Assembly (NCBI GenBank): GCA_009930155.1
Contig: RZYX01000070.1
Span: forward strand, 1 to 9,624
Reading direction: 5' to 3'
Source: Clostridia bacterium
GTDB taxonomy: Bacteria > Bacillota_A > Clostridia > Oscillospirales > Acutalibacteraceae
DNA length: 9,624 bases
Part shown: positions 1 to 6,809 of the stretch, piece by piece
Layout of the letters: every line of letters starts with the position of its first letter
Numbering within the stretch: position 1 is the stretch's first letter
Notes under the pieces: model-generated
What the model saw: the letters and a program-made list of their open reading frames with translations, nothing else
The model's database searches: none
Told to the model about the DNA's origin: nothing
Position numbers and translations under genes: made by a program

Positions 1-74
1 AAACAATGTTTTTTACTCCAAAACAGATGACGATTGCGAAACTATATGATGAAAAATTCTGGGATGAGTTTTAG
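1..74 (+). CDS. C-terminal fragment of an unidentified gene
   Basis: An open frame enters from the left edge, with codons starting at position 3, and ends at the TAG at 72-74. Its last residues read TMFFTPKQMTIAKLYDEKF followed by WDEF. The composition is protein-like (mixed charged and aromatic residues), but the piece is too short to name a family. The stop codon lies a few bases before the insertion sequence that follows, so this may be either the natural end of the gene or a reading frame cut off by the insertion. An internal ATG at 6-8 could also be a chance start. No function is proposed. Confidence 0.35.
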   Translation, partial: TMFFTPKQMTIAKLYDEKFWDEF

Positions 75-80
75 GGTGAC

Positions 81-1614
81 GCATTGTCGAAGTCAGGAAG
101 AAGAATAAAAGTGGAAGTATTAGTATTCAAATACTGATGAAGAATGGTCGTAAAAACAAGCTCCTTAAGACGGTTGGTTGTGCTAAGACAAAACGGGAAG
201 AGGAGTTACTTATTCTTCTGGCAAACAACGAAATGAGGGAAATGCAAGGTGTTCAGACCCTATTTGAAGAACATGATGACATAGTAGTTGACAGCTTTGT
301 AAATAGCATAGCAAATGATCATCTTCAGATTGTAGGCGCAGAGTTAATTTTAGCTAGAATTTATCAAGTCTTCAACTTTCCTGATGATGGGTGCCCCAAT
401 TATTTTCGCAATCTTGTTTTATGCCGACTTGTTTATCCCGGAAGTAAACTCAAGACTGTTGAATATTTTAAACAACACTTGAACACAGAGGTAAGCGTTC
501 ATACTATCTATCGGTATTTGGATGAATTAAACTCGGTTTTTAAGCCAGATATAGAGCGACTTACTTTTGAATACACAAATCGCCTCTTAAAAGGCAATAT
601 TGGAGTTGTGTTTTATGATATGACCACTTTGTACTTCGAGGCATCTGAAGAAGATGATTTTCGCATACCTGGATTTAATAAAGATGGTAAGCATCAACAA
701 CCTCAAATTATGATTGGATTACTGGTGAGCAACTATGGCTATCCTATCGGTTATCAAATCTTTGAAGGAAATACTTCGGAAACTAAAACATTGATACCAG
801 TTCTTGAGGCTTTTCAAGAGAAATTCAATATTGAAAAACCTATTATTATAGCAGATGCAGCACTCCTATCTCAAAAAAATATTAATGCCTTAGATGAGCA
901 CCAATATGAGTATATTCTGGGAGGTAGAATAAGGAATGAGACCGAGCAAATTAAGGCTAAGATTATTGCTTTAGATGTAAAAGAAGATAAACCAAAGGAA
1001 CTGAAAAGTAAAAATGGCCGATTGATCATTAGCTATTCATCCAAAAGAGCTCATAATGATAAGAAGAATCGTGATAAAGGTTTAAAAAGACTGGAAAAAA
1101 GGGTAGCATCTGGAAAATTGAATAAAGATCACATCAACAATAGAGGCTACAATAAATACCTAAGATTATCCGGAGAGATAAAAGTGACCATTGACTATGA
1201 TAAATATAATGCTGATAGCGTTTGGGATGGGCTGAAAGGTTATGTAACAAACACTCACTTATCAAGAACGGAAATTATAAGGAACTACAGTCAATTATGG
1301 CAAGTAGAAAAAGCTTTTAGGATATCCAAGACAGACCTTCGAATACGACCGATTTATCACCGGATCAAAGAACGTATTGAGGCACATATATGTATTTGCT
1401 TTACAGCATATGCAATATATAAGGAGCTTGAAAGACTTCTTAAACAAAATAACATTAAACTCTCGCCTGAAAAGGCAATTGAACAGATTAAAGAAATCAG
1501 GCAGTTAAGATATACTCTCCCAAAGTCAAGACAAATAAAAACTAAAATCTTGCAACCGACAGAAATCCAAAATCAGCTGCTTAACATGAAAATCGAAAGT
1601 GGGTGACCCAATGC
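81..1614 (+). mobile_element. IS1634-type insertion sequence, ends approximate
   Basis: A single transposase gene fills nearly all of this roughly 1.5-kb unit, as is usual for the family. The ends are not resolved. The hexamer GCATTG at 81-86 is inverted as CAATGC at 1609-1614, and these are the coordinates given. The heptamer GGGTGAC occurs in direct orientation at 74-80 and 1601-1607. Neither pair extends into a longer inverted repeat, and I find no convincing target-site duplication. IS1634-family elements are known for target duplications of very variable length, so a distant duplication could be missed. The right end lies about 150 bp before mnmA. Confidence 0.6.
137..1606 (+). CDS. IS1634-type DDE transposase
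   Basis: This is a cut-and-paste transposase with an RNase H-like DDE fold. From the ATG at 137 it has 489 residues. Candidate catalytic residues are D161 in VVFYDMTTLYFE, D240 in IIIADAALLS and E391 in YSQLWQVEKAF, with K398 six residues beyond the glutamate as in the family's C-terminal signature. The middle region with GFNKDGKHQQPQIMIGL and the glycine-rich IFEGNTSE motif also fits IS1634 and related transposases. The reading frame stays open upstream to a TGA at 77-79, and those codons encode a basic, family-like start (VRKKNKSGSISIQIL) leading into KTVGCA. The true N-terminus therefore probably lies near 83, where only ATT is available as a start; 137 is the first ATG. No internal stops or frameshifts are visible. 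Confidence 0.85.
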   Translation: MKNGRKNKLLKTVGCAKTKREEELLILLANNEMREMQGVQTLFEEHDDIVVDSFVNSIANDHLQIVGAELILARIYQVFNFPDDGCPNYFRNLVLCRLVYPGSKLKTVEYFKQHLNTEVSVHTIYRYLDELNSVFKPDIERLTFEYTNRLLKGNIGVVFYDMTTLYFEASEEDDFRIPGFNKDGKHQQPQIMIGLLVSNYGYPIGYQIFEGNTSETKTLIPVLEAFQEKFNIEKPIIIADAALLSQKNINALDEHQYEYILGGRIRNETEQIKAKIIALDVKEDKPKELKSKNGRLIISYSSKRAHNDKKNRDKGLKRLEKRVASGKLNKDHINNRGYNKYLRLSGEIKVTIDYDKYNADSVWDGLKGYVTNTHLSRTEIIRNYSQLWQVEKAFRISKTDLRIRPIYHRIKERIEAHICICFTAYAIYKELERLLKQNNIKLSPEKAIEQIKEIRQLRYTLPKSRQIKTKILQPTEIQNQLLNMKIESG

Positions 1615-1682
1615 ACAAAACAGGGGCTGCCAATCTCTTACAACCATTTTTATTCGGTACCTGTTGCTTTATACAAAAACTG

Positions 1683-1690
1683 TAATTTTG
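1683..1690 (+). promoter_or_regulatory. Candidate -7 box of the mnmA promoter
   Basis: TAATTTTG matches the Bacteroidota housekeeping sigma -7 consensus TAnnTTTG. A TTG at 1664-1666 lies upstream with 16 bases between, shorter than the usual 19 to 21, so the -33 element is weak or absent. Transcription from here would give a leader of roughly 70 bases before the mnmA ATG. The site lies between the right end of the insertion sequence and mnmA, so mnmA probably keeps its own promoter after the insertion. Confidence 0.4.
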
Positions 1691-1767
1691 TTACCCATTA
1701 AAAAACAAAAAAATCGCATATAGAGACAAATCAGCACTTTTTATGTTACAGAATAAAAGATTATTTC

Positions 1768-2985
1768 ATGGCTAAAATAATTGTAGGATTATCCGGAGGT
1801 GTGGATTCAAGCGTTGCAGCTCTTCTGCTAAAACAACAGGGACATGATGTAACAGGTATGTTTATGGTCAACTGGCACGACCGTACCGGAACACTTACCA
1901 GTAATTGCAGCTGGGAAGACGACTGGAATCTGGCGCAGATGGTTGCTAAGAAAATCCGTATTCCGGTTATCAAAGTTGATCTATCAGAAGAGTATCGCCA
2001 CCGCGTAGTCGACTATATGTTTGCCGAATACGAAAAAGGCCGGACCCCAAACCCTGATGTACTATGCAACCGTGAAATCAAGTTCGACAGCTTTCTGAAG
2101 GTCGCAATGCAGTATGGCGCCGATTATGTTGCCACCGGCCATTACTGCCGAAAGGATGAAATTACAGATCAGAATGGCAGCATCATACACAGGCTCCTTG
2201 CCGGGAAAGATTCAAATAAAGACCAAAGTTATTTCCTGTGCCAGTTGACTCAGGACCAATTATCAAAAGCGCTTTTTCCTATTGGAGACATTGAAAAACC
2301 TGAAGTCAGACGCATAGCGGCGGAAGCAGGGATTGCTACGGCAGACCGTAAAGACAGCCAGGGCATTTGCTTTGTTGGAAAAGTTGACCTTCCGACATTT
2401 CTGCAAAAGCAGTTAAGGCCCAAAAGGGGCAGAATTATGCTTATTGATCCTGAATCAGAACATTACAAACACCCCAATTCATCACATAATATAGATATAT
2501 CATCTATCCCATCTATGCTAACGAGTGAGCTCGAAAAACTTTCTGCACCCTACCCTTACACACCTGAAGAAGGCAAAAAGGTTGGCACTCACGACGGCGC
2601 GCACTTTTTCACTGTCGGGCAGCGAAAAGGATTGAATGTAGGCGGAATGAAAGAACCACTTTTCGTAATCGGGACGCACATTGAGCGAAACGTTGTCTTT
2701 GTTGGAATGGGGAAATCCCACCCCGGACTCTTCAGAAGGGGTTTATTTATCCGCAAAGATGAAGTTCACTCTCTTAGACCGGATTATACACTGAAGCCCG
2801 GTGATAGCATGAAAGTAGATACCAGAATCCGTTACCGTCAGCCATTGCAAAAGGCTACTATAGTCTGCCGGGAAGAGGGATTATTTATAATCTTTGAACA
2901 TCCTCAGCGTGCAATTACAGCAGGTCAGTTTGCCAGCTGGTACAAAAACGATGAAGTGCTGGGTTCCGGAGTAATAGATAAATAA
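1768..2985 (+). CDS. mnmA: tRNA-specific 2-thiouridylase MnmA
   Basis: MnmA makes 2-thiouridine at wobble position 34 of tRNAs for Lys, Glu and Gln. It adenylates U34 with ATP and then transfers persulfide sulfur; it acts in the cytoplasm. The 405-residue product has the N-type PP-loop SGGVDSS at residues 9-15, TPNPDVLCNREIKF with the first catalytic Cys at C100, ATGHY at 122-126, the tRNA-contacting segment KDSNKDQSYFL at 147-157, and DSQGICFVG with the second catalytic Cys at C201. GQRKGL at 284-289 lies in the central domain, and a beta-barrel C-terminal domain follows. It is longer than the 368-residue Escherichia coli enzyme, with extra residues around 225-270, a pattern I associate with Bacteroidota forms. 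The ATG at 1768 puts the PP-loop at the usual distance from the N-terminus. The gene stands alone and ends 3 bp from the convergent neighbour's stop. Confidence 0.97.
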   Translation: MAKIIVGLSGGVDSSVAALLLKQQGHDVTGMFMVNWHDRTGTLTSNCSWEDDWNLAQMVAKKIRIPVIKVDLSEEYRHRVVDYMFAEYEKGRTPNPDVLCNREIKFDSFLKVAMQYGADYVATGHYCRKDEITDQNGSIIHRLLAGKDSNKDQSYFLCQLTQDQLSKALFPIGDIEKPEVRRIAAEAGIATADRKDSQGICFVGKVDLPTFLQKQLRPKRGRIMLIDPESEHYKHPNSSHNIDISSIPSMLTSELEKLSAPYPYTPEEGKKVGTHDGAHFFTVGQRKGLNVGGMKEPLFVIGTHIERNVVFVGMGKSHPGLFRRGLFIRKDEVHSLRPDYTLKPGDSMKVDTRIRYRQPLQKATIVCREEGLFIIFEHPQRAITAGQFASWYKNDEVLGSGVIDK

Positions 2986-2988
2986 AAA

Positions 2989-3957
2989 TTAATCTAAAAT
3001 ACAACGAACAGAAAATCCATATAAATGATTTGAATTAAAAGTTTCCACAGTTGATTGATCATATCTTAACCTTCTGCGAAAATTGAATGTACCATCAGTT
3101 GCTGTGGATGTCCAAAAATATGTAGCCTGATTTAAGTGCTGAAAAGACCCATCATCAGTCCACCTGAATCCGGTTCCTAATGCAGAAAAACCGCTTGCGT
3201 TATTGGATGATTGATCGTTTCCAATATGACCGGGAGTAGTACTGGAATTCCATGTATTCTGCGAGGCCAGGGCTTTTGCAATATCATTTCCGCTACCACC
3301 ATATCCAAATCCATTATCCGAAAGATAGTTTTGCATCACAGACCATTCACCTGTACTGGGGACATGCCATCCATTAGGACAAATCCCCTGCCCGCCTTCA
3401 ACGAGTACATAATCCATCAGTTCACGCCACTGATATAACCCGCCATAAGTATCACAGTTTGCACTCTGGTTATTGTAGCAATACTTTTCTATAATTCCAT
3501 TGTCAGTTTGCCAATTTCCGGGAGCATTACTCGCTACCATTGTCCCAATATTTAAATTCTCAGCCATCCAACACTGGTTACCGATTTTAACCGTGCTATA
3601 CTCCATTGAATTTCTGGAATCATTTAAAGTTTCATAGCCACAGTAAAACACTTCCATATATAGTGTCCCATCAAATTTATACCAACTGTCTCCGTTGTAA
3701 AATACAATATTATCGGCATCTGCAGCATAAACTAATGCCCCCTTTTCCGGCCCGGGAAGGGCTGCAATTTCAGAATCTGACAATGGGTATAGTTGTAGGT
3801 AGTTAGAATGAATAGCTATATGATCGCTTGTTGTATCACCAACATAAACATCATTCGCATATACATTCATTACAGAAAAACCACCATTTTGAGCAAAAGA
3901 GTGTGTTTCGGCTCCGCAGAGGATTAAAACACACAGGAAAACAATAAATTTTTTCAT
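2989..3957 (-). CDS. Secreted FISUMP-domain protein
   Basis: This 322-residue protein starts with a signal peptide (MKKFIVFLCVLILCGAETHS, likely cut near the FAQ at 21-23) and is predicted to be exported. Residues about 60-97 (SEIAALPGPEKGALVYAAD, then YNGDSWYKF) match a short module common in exported Bacteroidota proteins, of the form 'G-x-L-V-Y ... YNG-x-W'. Residues about 119-321 match the Fibrobacter succinogenes major paralogous (FISUMP) domain: VKIGNQCWMAENLN, GLYQWRELM, GICPNGWHVPSTGEW, FSALGTGFRW, YFWTST and a final FSVRCI. The domain's biochemical role is unknown; it occurs in surface or secreted proteins, often of carbohydrate-rich niches. No C-terminal sorting domain or lipobox is visible. 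The gene shares a strand with fhs but is separated by a terminator, so it is probably its own transcript. Confidence 0.9.
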   Translation of the reverse strand: MKKFIVFLCVLILCGAETHSFAQNGGFSVMNVYANDVYVGDTTSDHIAIHSNYLQLYPLSDSEIAALPGPEKGALVYAADADNIVFYNGDSWYKFDGTLYMEVFYCGYETLNDSRNSMEYSTVKIGNQCWMAENLNIGTMVASNAPGNWQTDNGIIEKYCYNNQSANCDTYGGLYQWRELMDYVLVEGGQGICPNGWHVPSTGEWSVMQNYLSDNGFGYGGSGNDIAKALASQNTWNSSTTPGHIGNDQSSNNASGFSALGTGFRWTDDGSFQHLNQATYFWTSTATDGTFNFRRRLRYDQSTVETFNSNHLYGFSVRCILD

Positions 3958-3999
3958 GTGAGATCAGATTAAATAGTTCTATAATTTGGTTGTTTCCTG

Positions 4000-4007
4000 C
4001 AAATATA
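4000..4007 (-). promoter_or_regulatory. Candidate -7 box of the FISUMP gene promoter
   Basis: On the minus strand this reads TATATTTG, an exact match to TAnnTTTG. It sits about 43 bases before the ATG at 3957 and would give a leader of roughly 35 bases. A T-rich segment (GTTTATTG) lies about 15 to 20 bases upstream and could serve as a poor -33 element, but it coincides with the loop of the fhs terminator. The spacing and exact -7 match make this the best promoter candidate in the window. Confidence 0.5.
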
Positions 4008-4009
4008 AC

Positions 4010-4042
4010 AAAAAAAACCGAGACAATAAACATCCCGGCTTT
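4010..4042 (-). terminator. Rho-independent terminator of fhs
   Basis: Read on the minus strand, AAAGCCGGGA pairs with TCTCGGTTT across a nine-base loop (TGTTTATTG). The core pairs are plus-strand 4017-4023 with 4033-4039, including two G-U pairs, extended by three A-T pairs. An eight-base T run (plus-strand A run 4010-4017) follows directly. It begins about 25 bases after the fhs stop codon, the normal position for an intrinsic terminator, and would separate fhs from the FISUMP gene downstream. Confidence 0.75.
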
Positions 4043-4067
4043 CTTAACTGTTTAATAATGAAGACTC

Positions 4068-5735
4068 TTAGAACAATCCTGTAATATTTCCATCATCATC
4101 CACATCAATATTTTCAGCGGATGGAGTTGCCGGTAATCCGGGCATTCTCATAATAGAACCTGTAATTGGCACTACGAATCCGGCGCCGGCGGCAATTTCA
4201 ATTTCACGAACGGTAACAACAAAATCTTTCGGGCGTCCCAAAAGCTCAGGATTATCAGAAAGTGATTTCTGTGTTTTTGCAATACAAACAGGAAGTTCCT
4301 CCAGGCCGAGAGCAGCAATTTTCTTGAGGTCTTTCTTTGCCTGAGCAGTAAAGTCAACAGCTTCAGCACCGTATATCTGTTTTGCAATGGCTTCAATTTT
4401 TCTTGGGATATCCCACTTCCAGTCATACATCGGCTGATACGTACATGTACATTTATCTGCCACATCTACCACTTTATTAGCAAGTTCAATCGCACCTTCA
4501 CCGCCTTTTGCCCACACATCAGCCTCTACAGCAGTAATATGCATTTCGCGGCAGCGCTTCTTCACAAAGTCAATCTCTTCCTGGGTATCTGTAGCAAATT
4601 TATTAATCGCTACTACTGCACAAACATTAAAACGCTGGATGTTTTCCACATGCTTCTCAAGGTTCGCAATACCTTTTTCAAGAGCTTCCATGTTGGGTTC
4701 CTGCAATTCTGTGAGTGAAGCACCACCATGATACTTCATAGCACGAAGCGTAGCCACAAGCACAACAGCTTTTGGAGAAAGACCGGAATAGCCACACTTA
4801 ATATCAAAGAATTTTTCTGCACCGAGGTCAAATCCGAAACCTGCCTCTGTTACCACATAATCAGAAAGGGAAAGACCCATTCGGGTTGCAATTACCGAGT
4901 TGGTACCCTGAGCAATATTCGCAAAAGGACCACCATGTATAATTGCCGGAGTACCTTCAATAGTTTGCACAAGGTTCGGCATCACAGCATCTTTTAGCAG
5001 TGCTGTCATGGCACCGTGCGCATTGAGATCGCGGGCATAAACAGGTTTTTTATCAAAAGTATATCCTATAAAGATTTTGCCTAATTTCTCTTTAAGGTCA
5101 TGAAGATTTTCAGCAAGACAAAGGATAGCCATAATCTCTGATGCGGCAGTAATATCAAAACCGGTTTCACGCGGGATACCCATAGTACGACCACCAAGCC
5201 CCACAACAGTGTGACGAAGGGAACGGTCATTCATATCCATCACGCGCTTCCATACCACAGTTCTCGGATCAATACCCAGATTACGCCTAGCACTCTGAAT
5301 ATTGTTGTCAATCATAGCTGAGAGCAGGTTATGTGCCCTTTCTATTGCAGCAAAGTCACCGGTAAAATGAAGGTTTATATCTTCCATAGGAAGCACCTGT
5401 GAATATCCACCACCGGCAGCACCACCCTTAATACCGAAAACCGGTCCAAGGCTGGGTTCACGTAAAACCACAGTGGTTTTTTTACCGATTTTATTGAGAC
5501 CCTGAGAGAGACCTATCGACATTGTTGTCTTACCCTCACCTGCTGGCGTAGGAGAGATCGCAGAAACAAGAATCAGGTTGTTTTCACGTCCTTTATCTCT
5601 ATCGATATACTTCAAAGGAATTTTGGCCTTGTATTTTCCGTAATGGACCAGGTCTTCATGTTCAATACCTAAAATGTCTGCAATTTCATTGATGTGCTTC
5701 ATCGTCGCACTCTTGGCAATTTCTATATCCGTCAT
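4068..5735 (-). CDS. fhs: Formate-tetrahydrofolate ligase (10-formyl-THF synthetase)
   Basis: This cytoplasmic enzyme joins formate to tetrahydrofolate using ATP, giving 10-formyl-THF for purine and formyl-Met synthesis; in anaerobes the reaction may also run with formate metabolism. The 555 residues match the family's usual length of about 555 to 560. Visible signatures are the ATP-binding loop TPAGEGKTT at 63-71, REPSLGPVFGIKGGAAGGG at 92-110 (folate/ATP site), LHFTGDFAAI at 122-131, RETGFDIT at 189-196, HGGPFANIAQG at 267-277 and EAGFGFDLGAEKF at 297-309. The C-terminus PGLPATPSAENIDVDDDGNI is also typical. The ATG at 5735 gives a normal N-terminus. The gene looks single, with a terminator just downstream; I did not find an exact -7 promoter box in the 100 bases upstream. 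Confidence 0.98.
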   Translation of the reverse strand: MTDIEIAKSATMKHINEIADILGIEHEDLVHYGKYKAKIPLKYIDRDKGRENNLILVSAISPTPAGEGKTTMSIGLSQGLNKIGKKTTVVLREPSLGPVFGIKGGAAGGGYSQVLPMEDINLHFTGDFAAIERAHNLLSAMIDNNIQSARRNLGIDPRTVVWKRVMDMNDRSLRHTVVGLGGRTMGIPRETGFDITAASEIMAILCLAENLHDLKEKLGKIFIGYTFDKKPVYARDLNAHGAMTALLKDAVMPNLVQTIEGTPAIIHGGPFANIAQGTNSVIATRMGLSLSDYVVTEAGFGFDLGAEKFFDIKCGYSGLSPKAVVLVATLRAMKYHGGASLTELQEPNMEALEKGIANLEKHVENIQRFNVCAVVAINKFATDTQEEIDFVKKRCREMHITAVEADVWAKGGEGAIELANKVVDVADKCTCTYQPMYDWKWDIPRKIEAIAKQIYGAEAVDFTAQAKKDLKKIAALGLEELPVCIAKTQKSLSDNPELLGRPKDFVVTVREIEIAAGAGFVVPITGSIMRMPGLPATPSAENIDVDDDGNITGLF

Positions 5736-6071
5736 AAGGCTAATGGTTATACATTTAAGAAACTAAATATTTTAAATCTTAGAACAACAAAAACCGGATT
5801 TGGTTTACCGGAATGTCATAATTATCTAAAAAACAATAATGTATTGTTTATTAAAGAATCATCAGAGTTGAATGTATGTTTTCTTTTTTTATTTAAAACA
5901 TGGAAACCACAATTAAAATTCTCTAATTGTTTTTTTTAATTCAGGAAGGCTAAAGCAGCATATTGAAGCACCTTTGGAAAAATCACACCGTCCTGCATTG
6001 AATAACACATTATAAGTATTGCAAATTCTACGGAAACGTATATTGATCGAGATTGGGATAGGAGTTTTTTA
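5736..6071. other. AT-rich gap upstream of fhs
   Basis: This stretch contains the fhs leader and promoter region, although no exact TAnnTTTG box faces fhs. It also holds a small hairpin around CCGG repeats at 5794-5811 and the plus-strand terminator-like hairpin listed separately at 5909-5937. On the minus strand, a frame open from 6121 to 5936 overlaps the end of the neighbouring gene and ends in MQDGVIFPKVLQYAALAFLN. That tail looks protein-like but has no start of its own beyond the overlap; it may be a shifted remnant or chance. No RNA gene was recognised. Confidence 0.5.
5909..5937 (+). terminator. Plus-strand terminator-like hairpin without an assigned gene
   Basis: ACAATTA at 5909-5915 pairs perfectly with TAATTGT at 5924-5930 across an eight-base loop, and seven more T residues follow (5931-5937). 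The stem is almost entirely A-T, so it is weak. On the minus strand the run would be A residues, so only plus-strand transcription could be stopped. No credible plus-strand gene lies just upstream, because that strand is antisense to fhs. Confidence 0.35.
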
Positions 6072-6809
6072 TTACCACATATTTTGAATGAGATAGTTAA
6101 ATGTATTGTCTTTCGAATCACAATTGATTCTTAACATAATTAATCCATTAAGCATAGCTTTCCATCCAAATTTGGGATGGGACATTATTTCATAATGCTT
6201 GTAATAACAATTTCCCTGATTCTTGAGCAAATAATGAAAGACTTGCTGGTATTCGTTACGTATTTGATTATCATCAATGTTTATAATTGCATATAGGGTA
6301 AAAGCCTGAGCTAATCCTTCATGAATATCTCTTGTTTGTTTGTCAAACGAATAGGATTTTATATCCCATCTGTTTCTGTCACTACCCGGCATCCAGTGTG
6401 TGATCCAGTGGCCCAGCTGGTGCCATAGTATAATCTCGCGTACAATGTTTATATAAAACTGACGGCCTCTTCTGGCTCTAAAGCCAAAATCATTGTAATA
6501 CGCTAAACCGATTTGTTGAACAAAATCTTCAAAAATGATTATCCTGCCTTCTTTACTATAATTTTCAATTTCATAATGCCCCAGGACATCAAACAGAATA
6601 TCATTGCATTCATCCAGATTATTGTGGTAGTTTTTATCATGGTATTCGATTTCCGGCTGCGAGAAATACTCCAACTTTATTTCTCCCTTTTCAATTTTAG
6701 CTTTTATGACATCTATTTCATCCAGATTTTTGAATTTTTCAAATGGGTCCCCCCAATTATGCTGATTATACAATGACAAAAGTATGTGGTTTACCGGGTT
6801 ATTTTCCAT
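6072..6809 (-). CDS. Metallopeptidase-like protein with altered HExxH motif
   Basis: I do not recognise a named family. The 245-residue product has no signal peptide or membrane segment, so it is probably cytoplasmic. Residues 123-140 read VREIILWHQLGHWITHWM: the frame of a zincin HExxH helix, with H130 and H134 in place but Gln131 where the catalytic Glu would be. HEGLAQAF at 163-170, 30 residues on, is placed like the third metal ligand of gluzincins (E164). GRIIIFEDFVQQIGLAYY at 88-105 resembles the beta-strand and helix often preceding such motifs. The rest is rich in Asn, Tyr and charged residues. The Q is encoded CAG, one base from GAG. The ATG at 6809 follows an AT-rich leader, and TATTCTTG on the minus strand (6838-6845) is a near match to a -7 box. 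It may be an inactive metallopeptidase; substrate and partner are unknown. Confidence 0.7.
   Translation of the reverse strand: MENNPVNHILLSLYNQHNWGDPFEKFKNLDEIDVIKAKIEKGEIKLEYFSQPEIEYHDKNYHNNLDECNDILFDVLGHYEIENYSKEGRIIIFEDFVQQIGLAYYNDFGFRARRGRQFYINIVREIILWHQLGHWITHWMPGSDRNRWDIKSYSFDKQTRDIHEGLAQAFTLYAIINIDDNQIRNEYQQVFHYLLKNQGNCYYKHYEIMSHPKFGWKAMLNGLIMLRINCDSKDNTFNYLIQNMW

Noticed and set aside
1761..1973. Minus-strand frame opposite the start of mnmA
   Set aside because: It lies wholly within a confidently identified gene and its translation has no recognisable protein features.
3901..3934. 8-bp inverted repeat GTGTGTTT / AAACACAC at the start of the FISUMP gene
   Set aside because: It lies within the signal-peptide codons with an 18-base loop and no T run, so chance pairing in coding DNA is the simpler explanation.
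3851..4033. Minus-strand frame across the fhs-FISUMP gap that could encode a small hydrophobic protein
   Set aside because: Its apparent hydrophobic segment comes from the terminator T run and promoter sequence, and it overlaps the FISUMP signal peptide in another frame.
4172..4465. Alternative frame of 97 codons inside fhs
   Set aside because: It is a shadow of the fhs coding sequence, which is complete and continuous in its own frame.
6513..6776. Plus-strand frame of 87 codons rich in Phe and Ile
   Set aside because: It is antisense to the metallopeptidase-like gene; its hydrophobic look arises from the Asn/Lys/Glu-rich codons on the other strand.
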